Source of the DNA: Homalodisca vitripennis
Lineage: Eukaryota > Arthropoda > Insecta > Hemiptera > Cicadellidae
Direction of reading: 5' to 3'
Length of the DNA stretch: 64,000 bases
Assembly: GCF_021130785.1 (NCBI RefSeq)
Contig: NC_060213.1
Location: forward strand, 113,476,501-113,540,500
Position 1 is the stretch's first letter. Each line of letters starts with the position of its first letter. A model generated the notes under the pieces. That model was not told the origin of the DNA. It worked only from the letters and a program-made list of their open reading frames with translations, and ran no database searches. Below, piece by piece: positions 47,881 through 61,218 of this stretch. The position numbers were made by a program, and so were the translations under genes.

Positions 47881-50800
47881 ACTCCATTCGGTATCATATG
47901 TAACTTATACTTTTTTATTGTTTATTGTTTTGTATTGTTGAATTAAAGTCTTATATCGACAAATCTTCCAATATGACCACGTATCTAAAACGTGAATCCG
48001 TACAAAACTGTTCATTACCATATTGTTACAAATATATACACATACATATGAGATTCAATTGCCTTATTTATTGCTATTATGTATTTATAATGTGTTTTTT
48101 ATCCATTACGATCTAAGTTGGTTTGAATTCTAGCCTCATCTACTATTTATAGTTTGTTAAGTGTTTTTCCTTAAAATAACTTAAGATATGACTTACCATA
48201 TCAGAACAGTTGTATGAGTAAAATATATTTAATTTAAATGTTAATTATTAAACATAAAAATACTTTGTTAATTAATATGTCAGTGGCTTTCCAAAATTAG
48301 TTGAGTCTGCTTGGCGTTGATTACTAATAAATCTATAATTTTATTATTTACTCTTAGGTTAATTTTAGTATAAGATTTTTCGCACTATCCCATTTATCGA
48401 CAGATATTTGATAATCATAATTCTAAACTTTTGTTATAATGTCACTGTGGAAGTCTTAAAAATAAATAGCAAGTAGCTTTAGAGTTAAACCAGTTTTTAC
48501 ACGATCTTATAGAGGAGGTCTTGCAATGCGCTACAACTACTCTGGTTGTATTAATTAAGCCAAAATTGTTACAAACATTCTATGAAGCAAACATTCCCCA
48601 TAATTATACTTTAGCATCTTTCGAGTTACATAGGTACAGGACTCAATGAAATTTGTTTAAAGTAACCAATACAAATTTCTACCGCCCTGGGATTGTCCTT
48701 AAACGTCTTTGTAAGAAAGTGGTATTTCAGTGGCAACCTCTTTATTACAAAACGACACTGAATTTATAGATATCCGCGATTCTAATCACGACTGACATTT
48801 TTCCTGAGTCGGCAGTAGAGTAAGAAACAATCAACAACAGCTTCAATATGTTATGAAGTTGCAAAAAGAATAAATTTTAAAAATCTTGAATCCTTTAAGA
48901 GAAAGGACTCCGAAGGTTTAAAATCCTCTCTCATAGACCATGAACTAATACGGGCCGTAAACTTTTAAAGAGTCGTTATTAATACTATGTTGTTATAATG
49001 GTTCTATAGATTGAAATAGAAAATGCTGATTGATCTTTGATTTCTCCCTTTCTTTTGAAGGGATTGGTAAAAAGTTCAAAAAATATATCAATATATTTAA
49101 TAAAAAAATATCAATTTAAATATATGTTATATGGGAGCGATTTTATATAACATACACACAAAATCTGAGAACATTATTCAAATAAATGCATAATGTGTTG
49201 TTAGGAAAAGAACATTGACTTATTGTGTACAAGGATGAAAATCACACCGCGGGGCCCTGCAGGACAATGTTACACAAGCCATGTTACAAGGGTGTTACAC
49301 ATATTGCGACCGCCACGCTACAGGAGTGCATGTTACGGTAATTCGCCCAACACAACTTTACCTCACATAAGCTACTTAACAAATGATATTATACCACAAT
49401 ATCTTAAATAGGTATCGCTATTGTGGGGGGAAGGGTTTATATTCTGAAATATAATAATTACAACTTAATTAGCGTCGTCAAAAAGTTGATGACAACAAAA
49501 TAAAACATATTACTTTATATGCACTAGACTGTAAATGCTACTTATTATATACTTTATATACTTACATATATATTCTACTTACTTTCTACAGTTATTAAAC
49601 GCCTTTGGCTGAACTTTAAATATTTATCATAAGTATTATGTTATCAACTCCACAGTACAAGATTATCTTTATATTAGTATTCTTATATAACATAGAAACT
49701 TAAGATATCGAAAGGAAAGAGGAAAATTAAACACGAAAGAAGAATTTCTATATAAATTATAATATACATCCTCATAAAATTTTAAATATAAATTTGCAAA
49801 AAGACAAACCCGATTAAGAAAAATTAAATATTAAATACAGAATACTAATCAAAGTTACATCTGTGTCATTTAAATTTAACATCTGTTTAAATGGTCCACA
49901 CGTGTATATTTAGTTGTTTATTGTTTATTTGGTGGTTAATTTACACTGATAATTGGTTGAATACCGAACACGAGTATGGCAATAAAATAATATAAAAGGG
50001 GTTTTGGTTTACTATTCATTATATTATTGTCTAAAATTAAATATATTTAAACTGTTATTTAAAAACGTTGTATAATATAAATTTCTCGTAACGTTTTCAA
50101 CTACAGACAAATCAAGCCTCCGAGTTCCATAGTTCTTGGGTAGTTTACGTTTAACAGATTAATAACTTAAACATGCAAACTTTTTTATTTCTAAATACTT
50201 CAAAATAATAAACCTTAGTTCTATATCTGAAGTATACATTTACAACCAATTTTTGTAATTTTCAGTTTAAACTTAAACCAAACACCTAATATACAACGAT
50301 TAAAAACAACTGAACTTTTATCAGAAACTCGAGTTATTGAGCTTTACAAGTCTTAGAGCAAACTTAACGTGAAAACAAGAAGTTAGCAGGGAAACTGTAA
50401 AGTAAACTGACTTATAAACTGTGAAAGTCGCTATCTAGTTTGAAAGCATTTGTTTCTCAACAAACAAGGACTGTGTTTTATAGTTGTTGTACTTTATCTT
50501 GTGGTTTATTATTATACATGATGATACAATATTTACATTGATTTATAAACCGTAAATAACATAATAATAATAATAATTCTTAATCTTACATTTTGCATTG
50601 TTCATTCTATAAACATCCTTTTTCATCTTTTGTGTTAGAGGGTATAGAATATTTTATATAAAATAAAAAAAAATATCAAAAAGAGTCTTTTTAATAGAAA
50701 TTTACAAATATCTATTAATACTAGAGTAATATAATAATTCATTTCTTAATATTTAACCCAAGCAGAAATGGTTTAATTTTAACACAGTTGATGAAGTGAT

Positions 50801-51897
50801 CAATTTTCCATATTATAAGATGGACCTAGTCGCATGTCAAATTAATTGGCTTTCTTTCGCAACTACCTGGTGGAAGACACAATACATGCTATCGTTAGCA
50901 GAGGAAAAATCTGTGACTAGTGTTTCCAGCTGCAAAGATGATAAATAATGGTTGTATCGATTTGAATAAACTGATAATGTGAGTGAGTGTGAAAACGTCA
51001 TCTGGTTGGGCAAAAACAAATGATGAAAAGTTAAAACGTATATAATGGATGTATGAGGTCATTAATACACTTAGATGTTGTTAAAAACATATAAAATACA
51101 GATCAAACCATAAATTTTACCCACAAACTGATGTCGATTTGCTTGTTTTTATTAAATAATATTTAGTTTTTACACTTGTACATTTATTTGTAATGCATTT
51201 CATACACAAATGAAGTAACATTTCACGTAAATAGTATTATAAATATAGGATTAGTTATACGGGATAGTACATAGTGTTTTTCAGTGAAAATAATATTTAA
51301 TGTTTATTTAGAAACCATAGAGAATTAAGTTTTCCCACAAGTCAATCATATTGAAATAAAGATGACAAGTATTTGTTAAGACTGCATAAGGAGATATCTT
51401 TAGATACGCCAGTCTTCAAGAAAAGATGAGTTTTTTAACTGGTAAGTGGTAAACCAACTGTAGTGTTTTTTCTTTTTCAAGAAATCAAGATTTCAAAAAG
51501 ACACCTTCCATAAATAATTGCAAAATTTTATATAGCAAATTACTGCTGCCAATGCTTTAATTACACTTGAAGTAGCCCAGCGCAGATGAGTTTTATTCCC
51601 GTCTTATAGCATATCTAAGGTAATAAAAAATATAAAAGCCTAGTGCATAAATAAAATACTAAGACATGATAAGTAATAATTACAGCATATATCAAAATGT
51701 TTCGTCTCTGGTATTTCAGGTACTATTGTATTTTGAAATATATTAGACTAGTTTTGACGATGCTGAATTTTTTTCATAAGTAGTAACTGACATTATGAGC
51801 CTTGTCTGTATTGGTCTGGGTGAACGAGGAGCAGTGGGTGTCTTAGAAACGTTGGAATTGCAATTTCTGACACTACACTTATGTATAGCTACATGCA
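47881..51897. other. Long non-coding stretch
   Basis: About 4 kb without a supportable feature. The patch at 49240-49340 is locally G+C-rich (CCGCGGGGCCCTGCAGG) and stands out, but I cannot assign it. Confidence 0.4.
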
Positions 51898-52093
51898 TTA
51901 TATACATCATAGGCGTCGATGTGTGGGAAGCGGCCCTGCTAAACTAGATAGTTTGGTTAATAGGTAATCATACTCTGTCATCTGCATTGTCCAGAGCGCA
52001 ATAATTATCCATAAGGTAGGCAATATTAGCTCTTCAGCGTTATTCAAAGTGGATGAATACAACTATACCCATAAAGTTATTGACAATTTCATT
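51898..52093 (+). repeat. Low-copy repeat R7, copy 2
   Basis: This is the partner of 39605-39803, with matching blocks in the same order. Confidence 0.75.
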
Positions 52094-54030
52094 TTAAAAA
52101 GAAACGTAATGTTTCATATGTTAAAATAAAACCCAAAAATGTCGCAAGGGTATTTATTATGACCATGGGATAGAGATAAACTTGGTATTATGAGCACGTG
52201 ATAAGTCACTCACGAGTACTGCATCAATCTCTTGTCTCTGTCTACTCATGACGAACTCATAACAACAAATAATGAAGATTGGTGTAACCGTTGAATAAGA
52301 ATTTCGAAAATTCTAATACTGCTTGGACGATCCGCACATAAAAACCTTCTGATGGTTTACTTTTACGGTTCAGTTGATTTACACAGTTTCCTATTGTTGA
52401 TTCTTATTTATATAAAAAACGTGTTATTTGTATTATATCAATCACATGCTTAATCAGCCAGTGATACACCCTAGTGATAATCAAACCATGTCTCAAATGA
52501 GGTTTTATTATGATCTTAAATACTATAAAAAGGCTTCAAATAGACTTGAAGTTTATAGAATAAGACTGATACATAAACTCAAACATTGTTTAATTTGCAT
52601 ATAATTAATATTATCACGTAACTTATAGAACAAAATAAGTTATCTAAATATTATTAATATGCACAAGCCTGGTCAAAATCTTCCTAGACACCATAACGAA
52701 TGATAAAAAATTTATGTAAACAGTTTTAAAATTTCTAGAGTAAAATCAGAAATTTAGAGAAACAGTTTCAATTTCATCCGCTCTTAACTGCAGACGGGGT
52801 TAAGTAATACAGGTACCGATACGTGTTAGTGTGTATTTTTATGGAAAATAATATTTACACATCCATGAATATCAAAGAAAGTACTTAAAAAAACAAATAT
52901 AAATAAATATATGTATATAAATTTAATTATAATGAATTAACTTATCGTGAACTTCAATCGTGAAGGAAAACAATAATGATAAAACACAATGTATAAAGAA
53001 CGACGGTAAAAACAGTTGACTGTAAACTTTAGTGGTAAAGTTGAAATGGGCTTTAACAGTTCCAAGACGTAAACAAGTTTTACAGTTCATCGGTTTGTCA
53101 GCGTGGAAAGACGAAGGAAGAACATCCTTGCTACACCAACATACGGAAGTTGTTTTATCCTTTATGCAGCTTATAATGAAATTTTTTAAATTACTAAGTT
53201 AACAGCGTCTTAATTCATTGAGCAAAAAATACATTTTTTGAATGATTTGCTGGGTTTTAATATTAGTTATTTTAATCGCAAACGCCAGATTAGTGTTTAG
53301 AATGTTTGGTTCACCATAATCAAAGCTTGTGACACGAGACTGGAAAAACTGCATTTCTCTATGACAGTCTACAGGATATACCGATAACGAACTGGCCTAT
53401 AGATTTGAAATTTTTCATGAAGCATTATTTACAAATAACATCAATTTCGATGACAGTACAAGTAACTCCATTAGATATCGTTAGCTGATCGTTAGTGAAT
53501 AGCTTACCGTTGTTCTTATGAGCAAACATGATGGCAACAATAAAATCTCTTAGTAATTAAATTGTTTAAATAAACCGAAATTTGTGGCAGTCATCGGCTA
53601 GTCTGACGTCTGGGACCTTTGGTATTCTTATTTTTTTTTTTTGGATATGAGGCGTTTTATATGAGGATTTTCACTCATAACCTCTGACATCATGCTTCCA
53701 ACCCTTTGGCCTTTAAACTAACTGGTCTCCATTTTTCAACTCCATTTAATTAAAATAAAACCACAATAAAGTTACAGAACACATACTGCACTTTATTAAA
53801 TTTTAGGTTAAACTAAGTTATTTAATCAAGCAAAGGTTGTTCCTGACATTTTTTGAAGAAAATTACTCTTTCGGGAATACAAGGCACAGCTGTTTACAAA
53901 GGACCTTGAAGACATTGCCACACAGCGGGAAGTGCATTGAGTTGTGTAAAACAGATTTTGAATACAGTATAAATATTTTACTTTGGTCTAAATTTCCGTA
54001 TATTTTATACAATGAAAACAGAAGACATAT
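52094..54030. other. Non-coding stretch
   Basis: Nothing supported. The frames on both strands at 53837-54058 are chance readings that end in repeat R5. Confidence 0.45.
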
Positions 54031-54157
54031 CGCACAGTTACATAATAATATCATTTAGCCGTGAACAGCGCTACTGTATAACCTGTAGGTGGCATTGTCC
54101 ATCATTATTTTATCTCGTTTATGCGAGAGTTGATTACCGTATTCGACTGTAACAATA
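54031..54157 (+). repeat. Low-copy repeat R5, copy 3
   Basis: It has CGCACAGTTACATAATAATA, TCATTTAGCCGTGAACAGCG, ACTGTATAACCTG and GGCATTGTCCAT. This copy lacks about 20 bases at the CCCCAGTGTAA block present in the other two. Confidence 0.7.
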
Positions 54158-56136
54158 CGTGTAGTATATTTATTATAGTGTTGTTGTACAGTTTACATTT
54201 ACTTTTAGAAACAGAAGAGTGGAAGTACAAAAATGTATATAGAATATAGATTACAAAATTAAAATGTACTACAGACACAATTAAATATTTTCTTTTCAGG
54301 AACGCATGTATACAAGACAGTTAATTTGTATTTTATAGGCTTTTACAGTGAAAGTAGTAGACAAAACGGAGAAAATATATAATATGTGCATGTTGTTTCT
54401 TCTCAATAATTTTGTAATTATCTCAAAGTAGACGTTACGATAATCTGCAAGCTTCTCTTTTTAATCCGACACATAAAAAATAATTAATCATTATTAAGCA
54501 ATACAAATATTACTATACAATAAAAAAATGTAGTTATTAAATATAACTGTTACTGAAAAATATAATAGCACTTGCGTGGTTTTTCCTTACAACGGATTAT
54601 TATTTGCAAAAACACTTGGCAAAAAAATAATTTACAAAAGTATAAAAAGGGAGCTGTAGAAAATAAACCTTTATTTAGTCAAGAAATGTGTAACCGAAAA
54701 TAAAAGAAAATAGGTTAGCACGTAATATTATTTTGACGTTTAATAAAGGCATTATCTGCCTCAGCAATGTTGCTAAACCACTTTGCTTTGAAGAGCATTC
54801 CGTAAACTTTAGACATGTGGTTTTGTGTAACTAAATGTCTTAGTTACGTTTTAGTAATACAAAAATTGTTCTTGAGTATTGTATCTTTGCTTTTTATGAG
54901 TATGTAATGTAAATTAATTTACATAATATATATCTTGATAAGTTGCGTTTTCTCAACTAAAGGCATGTTTCATTTCCTTATACAAATTTATTGAGTAACC
55001 AATATAAGAATAAATAAATCATGCATTTCATGTCTTTTATCATAGTACAGCAAAACATAACTAAAAATAGAATTTTTCTGAGCGTCATTGAAGATTATTA
55101 CTCAGTAAGCTTACTATTTTTTTGCCGTTTAGCATTTTTATTTTTCAGTTGAGATGGTCTGTTATTTTTATACTACACCGAAAAGGATTTTTATTTCTCC
55201 ATTCAGGGTTTTAATTGCTATGTGTTTACCACTTTATTCCATCACTGCTGGATATTTCCGTAGGTCTTATGAAAAATCATCTTATTTCAATTCTCCTGAA
55301 AGAATTGTCGGAATTTAATTTCATCACCAATTATGAATAAAAAGGTATTAAGACAGTTTTAGTTGGAATGTTATGCAAATTCTTATCTATTGCCTTAATT
55401 AAATAGTGGAGTAATTCATGGAATATTTTTACACAAGCTACAATAACATGTGGATAAAATATAAGTTGCAAAGATACTATATTATCATAAACTATTTCTT
55501 TCTATAAAACACATTTATCATAGTGTTTCGTTAATATAGGCTTCCGATTTAATTTTAAAGGAAAATGCAAGTAATCAAATAAAGTATGTAGTAAATACAA
55601 TGTACAAACTAAATATGTCATACTTCGTTTACGTACCTAATTGCATGCAATAGTCTATTTACATATACGTTAGTTTACTTTTATTAATATATTTATAAAA
55701 GAATAATGCCTTCAAACGTAATTATATATTACTATATATATTATCGAGTAATTAACAAGAAGTGAATATTTTTTTAAAATAATTTCATTACAATTTTAAT
55801 TAAAGTTAACGTCGTTATTACCAAAACATATGAGTGGTAAAACATATAATGATTCTATTGCATTTTCAAGTTTCATTTTTAAATTCATAAACAGTAAGAT
55901 TGATATAAATTGTAAAATCTAAGTCTATTGGCACACGATTAAAATTTGAAAATTCCAAACACTGACACGTTTTCACAGAACATTTTCTATTAAAAATGAA
56001 ACTTTAAATTGAAAGATACATCAGCAACAGTGAGATTTTTCAAAACGGCAAACACAAAATTAGAAACGATAGGAGCAAAGGGAGACTCTCCACTACAGCA
56101 ATATCTTATAACACTTAACAGAATGTGTTTGCTGCG
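54158..56136. other. Non-coding stretch
   Basis: Nothing supported. Confidence 0.45.
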
Positions 56137-56210
56137 GATAAGAGACGTAGCGCAGGAAAGAATGTGCAATCTGTTTTCAATTCTGTCTGCAAATAATTTC
56201 TTTGTCAATC
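56137..56210. repeat. Low-copy repeat R1, copy 2
   Basis: It matches 15490-15560. It lies inside overlapping frames on both strands (minus 55990-56256, 88 residues, starting MIKHDLLQMATEVNERL). No family was recognised, but sharing between two distant copies makes a decayed mobile coding unit possible. Confidence 0.55.
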
Positions 56211-56392
56211 GTTCATTTACTTCCGTTGCCATTTGTAGCAAATCATGTTTTATCAAATTATAACACTACTAGATAGTTATATTTCACATTTTGTCATGCG
56301 TTGGCATTTTCTCATACCGATTGAGACATGCCTAATAGTTTATATTGTCTGATTAATTCTTTATGTCAAGCTGGAATATTTAATTATAATTA

Positions 56393-56636
56393 TAGTGACT
56401 AAGTATAATTATACAAACATAAAGTGCTGCAGTGTAAAGGGTTGTTAGAGATAATATATTTTTTTGAATCATCAACAGAAAACATATACAAAGTCGTGTC
56501 TCCCTTTTAAAACTAAAATGCCTGTTATCTAAAATGATCCAATCTTCACGCTGGTAAGTGTAGATTTCTTATAAAATATAATTACTTCACTTTAGTGACT
56601 AAGTATAATTATACAGACATAAAGTGCTGCAGTGTT
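56393..56636. repeat. 44-bp direct repeats 200 bp apart
   Basis: TAGTGACTAAGTATAATTAT and ACATAAAGTGCTGCAGTGT occur at 56393-56436 and 56593-56636 with one mismatch over 44 bases. The 156 bases between them are not repeated. This could be the scar of a small insertion or a duplicated segment. Confidence 0.85.
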
Positions 56637-57248
56637 TAAAAAAATAATAATAATAAAGCAACATAAATATATACTCCAATATCTTAGACTTAACTGAAAT
56701 CTAAATATGTTGTACTTGTAGATTGCTTGTACAATCTATAAAATATAGATAGTAATCTACTTTTCCTTGAATAGAAATTTAATTGTGTTCAATTTCAACT
56801 AACTCTGCTAAATAGCAACGGATCCTTATTATTTTGTTTCATAAGATCATCACACATGTATGTATCCCGTGTTGATATAACAAATCTAGCTTAAATTCGT
56901 TTAGTCTCTCTTGTAAAACTTATATTTTTTATGCCCAATTGAAAGAAAGATACATTAATATTAGACTTTAAACTGAAAATAATTGTTTACAGGCAAATTA
57001 TCAGTTTGAAAGTTTAACTTATATCATTTTGCTACTAATATACTTTTATAGCTGGCACATTTTTTATTACATACGATTTGACCGACACTTGTCCCCCCTA
57101 ATAGCTAACACCGTACCGACCTAGGCGGTTGCCACATCACGCGGCGCAAGTTGGGTCGTTCGCCTCGATTGTATGTATGAAGTAAGACTAAATACAGCGC
57201 AATAATAAATTATAAACGCGCAATATAGTTATGCATATGTAGTTATAT

Positions 57249-57286
<38 letters not shown>

Positions 57287-58310
57287 CTTAAATCCCTATA
57301 TCCTTACGTTTATGTGACTTTATAGAAAAAGACCCCAATTGTTTATTGAAAATAATTTGGCTCAGAAGAACTTTGTATTGAACAAGACCTCATTTCAAAT
57401 GTCGTAAAAAATAACACATTTATTATAATAAAGAACAATAGAGTTCTTGGCACATAATTCGCTTAAAAGTATTCAAATTTAATTCTATTCCAATAAATTA
57501 ATCTATTGAGGCCTATTCAATCACATTTTTTCTGTTTCACTTCAAAAGCCTCTAAAATTTTGAGGATATGTTATTTATTGAACCGTTTAGAACTTAAAAT
57601 TTCACCCCATCAGTATAAAAATCTTCCAAAAATGATCTGCAGTAAATACTATTAATTCCAAAGAGCTTTCCACCAAATATATACCAACCATGGAACCAAA
57701 ATATTAAAAATTAAATTAAATGTCAACTAAGGTCTTCATATTCTAAAAAAAATAAAACAGGAAATAAAGATTGCCTTGAAAGGTGAAACAATAGTATTAC
57801 CTGAAACTTTCCTGATTCGGCGTAAAGTGCTAGTCTTAGGAGCTACAACTTTTGAAAGAAACTGACTTGCTAGTGATGTTTGTTTCTAAAATAATTGTCT
57901 GTGAGGTGAATAATTACACATTACAGCATCTTCGCACTTGGCATGTTACTGCACATAATGATGACGTTACTACATTGCTTTTTTACACGTCCGTACGTAG
58001 AGGGCGTAGTATTCATTAACTTATCGAAATTTTTAAATAATTTTTTACAGTTTTGAGGTACGAGCATATCTTTTACCTTTAAAAACTACATAAATATTAG
58101 CTGTGACACACAGTTTTACAAGTATTCACATTATGTTAAAGTGTCATTTTAAACTATTTGTAGTACATCAGGTTTAAATCATTTCTGAGATAAATGATGG
58201 CCATTACAATATATTAATCTCAGAGACCAATTCCAAATCGTTTAATGCCTAAGGTAAAAGCTGCAGCTTCGTAACCCTCAGATTAAAGAGCAAATTAACT
58301 TTCTTTGTTT
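56637..58310. other. Non-coding stretch with one G+C-rich patch
   Basis: 57085-57175 is markedly G+C-rich for this window (ACCGACCTAGGCGG, ACGCGGCGCAAGTTGGG) and has no frame or RNA fold that I recognise. The (AT)n run lies at 57253-57284. Confidence 0.45.
57253..57284. repeat. (AT)n microsatellite
   Basis: A pure AT run of about 32 bases. Confidence 0.97.
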
Positions 58311-58313
58311 GAA

Positions 58314-58380
58314 GTTTGCTTTTGACGATGGAAGGATTGTGTAGAAAACATGATTTCTTCCGGACATTTGCCATCTTTTA
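58314..58380 (-). repeat. Solo PLE 3'-tail fragment, minus strand
   Basis: The minus strand reads GATGGCAAATGTCCGGAAG, AAATCATGTTTTCT, ATCCTTCCATCGTCA and AACTTCAAAC. It is one of the best preserved copies of the tail outside a full PLE. Confidence 0.7.
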
Positions 58381-58583
58381 GTAAACAATTACGAAGTAAT
58401 ATAAATTGCTAAGTTGCATAATTCACTGGAATTCAATTGAGCAGTTTAGTATATATCACTAATAACTGATTTATTACCGAACACTTTAAAATAAAATATG
58501 CAGATCTCTGATCTGCAAACCATAGTGATTGAATACGAAGCAGTATGTGCAGAAATATATGATATATGTTTTAATATTTTCTC

Positions 58584-58587
58584 AGAT
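58584..58587. repeat. Left 4-bp target-site duplication (AGAT)
   Basis: AGAT directly precedes the left terminal repeat. The same AGAT follows the right terminal repeat at 61471-61474. Confidence 0.75.
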
Positions 58588-58812
58588 GAAGGGGTCGGGG
58601 GAAGAAAGAGATAAGTCCACTTTTGAAAATTTTTCAGGAACAGCAGTTTACGATATCTAAACCTAAGTACACAACTGTTTTCACGTAAAATAAAGAGTTA
58701 AAGCCGGTTTTTTATGTTATAAGTTATATGAAACATTATACTTGCGCACAAAGTGCATAAAATCTTTGTTAAATACTTTTTGTTTAAGTATTTATGAAAT
58801 ATTTTACATATA

Positions 58813-58863
58813 CTGGGGGAAATAAGGGGATATGTACAACGGACTTATCTCTTTCATTCCCCA
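58813..58863. promoter_or_regulatory. Left subterminal inverted pair of the terminal motif
   Basis: CTGGGGGAAATAAGGGGATA and then, inverted, GGACTTATCTCTTTCATTCCCC form an imperfect palindrome of about 50 bases. Both arms resemble the inner part of the terminal repeat. They are probably transposase binding sites. Confidence 0.5.
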
Positions 58864-58988
58864 GTTGTTGTTCATAAATGACTAGACCATGCACTTTCAA
58901 AGCAGAACTTAATTTTATTGTTACATTATTATAAAATAAGATACATTTAAAAAAGAAAACATCCTAAAGAAGTTTTTTTTTTTCACTT

Positions 58989-60958
58989 TTACTTATATTT
59001 CAACTTCCTGAATATGTCCTGTGCCTCTGGACCACAAAACTTTGATAAGTGCTGCAGGTCAGCATACTTAGTCGCACTTATGGGAAGTGGCCCTGAAACA
59101 TAGCACATACCTCCTACGTGCTGTAAAATTATAGAGTAGTTTTTTAATGTTTATATTATTGACAATTTAATTTTAAATTTTAAAACTTCAAAGGCCGTTT
59201 ACAGAATTTAGTTTAGTTACATCATTTATGTAGGATACAAAGAAATACAAAATATTGTATTAAAATAGTAACTCACCATTGTAGCTAGCCTCAGGCAGTG
59301 TGAATTCAGCTGCAAGATTCTTTGATTAATTCCTCTTTATTATTCCTGTAGATTCCCAAGCTCCATGATATGTGTGCCGATAAAACATGTTTTCAAAGCT
59401 CTTATCATCAAACATAATCTCCCTTATTGGCCTAATTTTGAATTCTCTCTTTGCATAAAATGATTCGAGATGTTTGGTCCAACTCATAAAAATACACTTT
59501 GTAGCTGGATTTTGGTCATCGATTGGATCAATGGAGTTTACAACGAACGGAGTTGGTTTCCTTATAGCTGCCTCAAAATGTTCTTGCCAATCTTTTTGTG
59601 TTTCCAACCACGCTTTAGGGTTTAGAAGATCCATGTGCCTGTCGCAGTCGAGGTAACTGTGACCACGAATAGGGTATGTTACTGTGACACTTGTAAAACC
59701 GCTTCTCAAAATGTACAAGGTAGTGAAGAAATCTGAACATTGTAAAATTCTTATTTTGGCCTCCACAGGCATCGGAGAATATGTGAAGCTTTTTTACATT
59801 CATTGATAAGTGATTGTAAAGAAAGTCGTGTACAAGAGAGCAAACATCATCACTTCCTTTTTCCCTGCTGCTTCAGTAAACAAGTAAAATATTGATTCAC
59901 CTGTTGACAAGATTGTTATGTTGAAAACATACAAAGACAATTGTCGCTTATAATAAACGTCATTCGTCGAGACATTTGGGATGGGCAGGTTGCGTCCAAA
60001 ATCAATACAAATTGCTTCTTCTTGTGGATTTTTTCTACATATCTTTGTCACAGCTCTTTTCCTATTATAAAAAGCATCTGCTTTTCTTTTGTGCAAAGTT
60101 AGTTCAGTTTGTATTTTCCCTACATCTTTTTGTAGCTCATCTATTTGATTTAAATCACTACAATTATTTATTTCCAATTCAATGGACCTAACTTTTGAGT
60201 TTAGCTCATCGCAAGCCGAGCAAGTGTCTATACGTGGATATCCAAATCCAATTTTGAACTCTTTGCAAAAAATCTCATTATACTTGTCAAAAGATACTTT
60301 AACTTGGGGGTTTTTCTCTTGGAAAAATCTGTGCATTTTTTGTAACATTGAGGTTTTGGTCAAGGTAAACTTTTTTGGTGTCCCTCAGCCCATAGTGAGA
60401 GTTTCTAGATGAGAATGACGTAATATGAGTTCGAATCTTGTCTAAAACTTCATCACTAATTTTATGTGGGCGGTTCTCATGTTTTCCTCTTCTATTTTTT
60501 GGGCTGAATCCAGTGTCTTTTAATGCAGCAGCAATACGCTCAACTCTCTTTTTACCTATTCCATGAAATGACACAAACGCCTTTTTACATACATCATACT
60601 CTTTTGTTTCACCTTCAATTCGCCCCCTTACTCTGTACTTGTAAGTAGCTTCATTTTTTCTTGCCTCTTCTTCAGGTTTCCTATTCCGTCGACGAGCAAC
60701 AGGTACAACAGAGATTAGCCCGGATAAGTAGGAGTCTTGTTCGTCAGAGCTAGCCATCAAGTTAAAGGCATTTAGGACTGATTTTTTTGCATCGTCTGGC
60801 ACTCTCTCAAAACATTTTAACCTACAATGGCAGTCTTCTCCTAACTCATGACTCGATAAGTAAATTTTTTTCATTACATCAGAAATTCTTCCAAAGGCTT
60901 TTCTTTTTCTACTTCCCCTACTCACCCCATTACCTTCATCAACATCAATGTTTTTCAT
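58989..60958 (-). pseudogene. Sola-like D/D/D transposase gene, one intron, disabled
   Basis: The likely start is the Met at 60958 (MKNIDVDEGNG). The frame upstream to 61054 is hydrophobic and looks like untranslated leader. The N-terminal part is basic (RGSRKRKAFGR) and leads into VCKKAFVSFHGIGKKRVERI and HYGLRDTKKVYLD, probably DNA binding. DTCSACDEL is a possible zinc site. Candidate catalytic aspartates lie in ICIDFGRNLPIPN (codon 60001-60003), FSDACGGQNKN (59771-59773) and HSYLDCDRHMDLL (59641-59649). The gene continues past FYRHTYHGAWESTGIIKRN through a TAA (59326-59328) to LPEASYNG. A GT-AG intron (59276-59093) then joins to GPLPISATKYADL and ends at 58989. Frameshifts lie in an A6 run (60336-60341), near 59850-59866, and near 59700. 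It is recently dead, as few lesions separate long conserved blocks. Confidence 0.75.
59093..59276 (-). other. Predicted intron in the Sola-like transposase
   Basis: The minus-strand donor is AATG|GTGAGT and the acceptor TGTTTCAG|GGCC. Joining them keeps the frame and makes YNGPLPIS, the block expected near the C-terminus of this family. The 184-base interval has no homology of its own. Confidence 0.65.
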
Positions 60959-61218
60959 GTCACTATACTTATAATTTGTACTTATATAACCTACCAACAC
61001 TTCACTCAACACAATCACTATACAAAACAAAATCTGAATTGAAAAAAAAAACACTTCACAACACCATAAGGAAATATACTAATTGAAATTCACACAATAA
61101 TTATCTTATCAACTGTTCTGCAAGAAAGCAAGCAACAAACTAAGAATATTGTCCATAAAAAGACAAGTCCCAACCAGTCTGTGGCGCAGAGGACCATGGG
61201 AAATCCAAATGAGCGCGA

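Noticed and set aside
53580..53730. Minus-strand tRNA-like text (GTTAGTTTAAAGGCCAAAGG)
   Set aside because: A and B boxes are only loosely similar and no cloverleaf can be drawn.
59070..59100. Third copy of repeat R7 (TATGGGAAGTGGCCCTG)
   Set aside because: Only about 15 bases match, and they lie in the last exon of the Sola-like transposase, so the match is probably chance.
60959..61054. Hydrophobic N-terminal extension of the transposase as a signal peptide
   Set aside because: It is very A+T-rich with no match to the nuclear role of a transposase; the Met at 60958 fits better as the start.
60787..61086. 99-residue plus-strand frame
   Set aside because: Antisense shadow of the transposase N-terminus.
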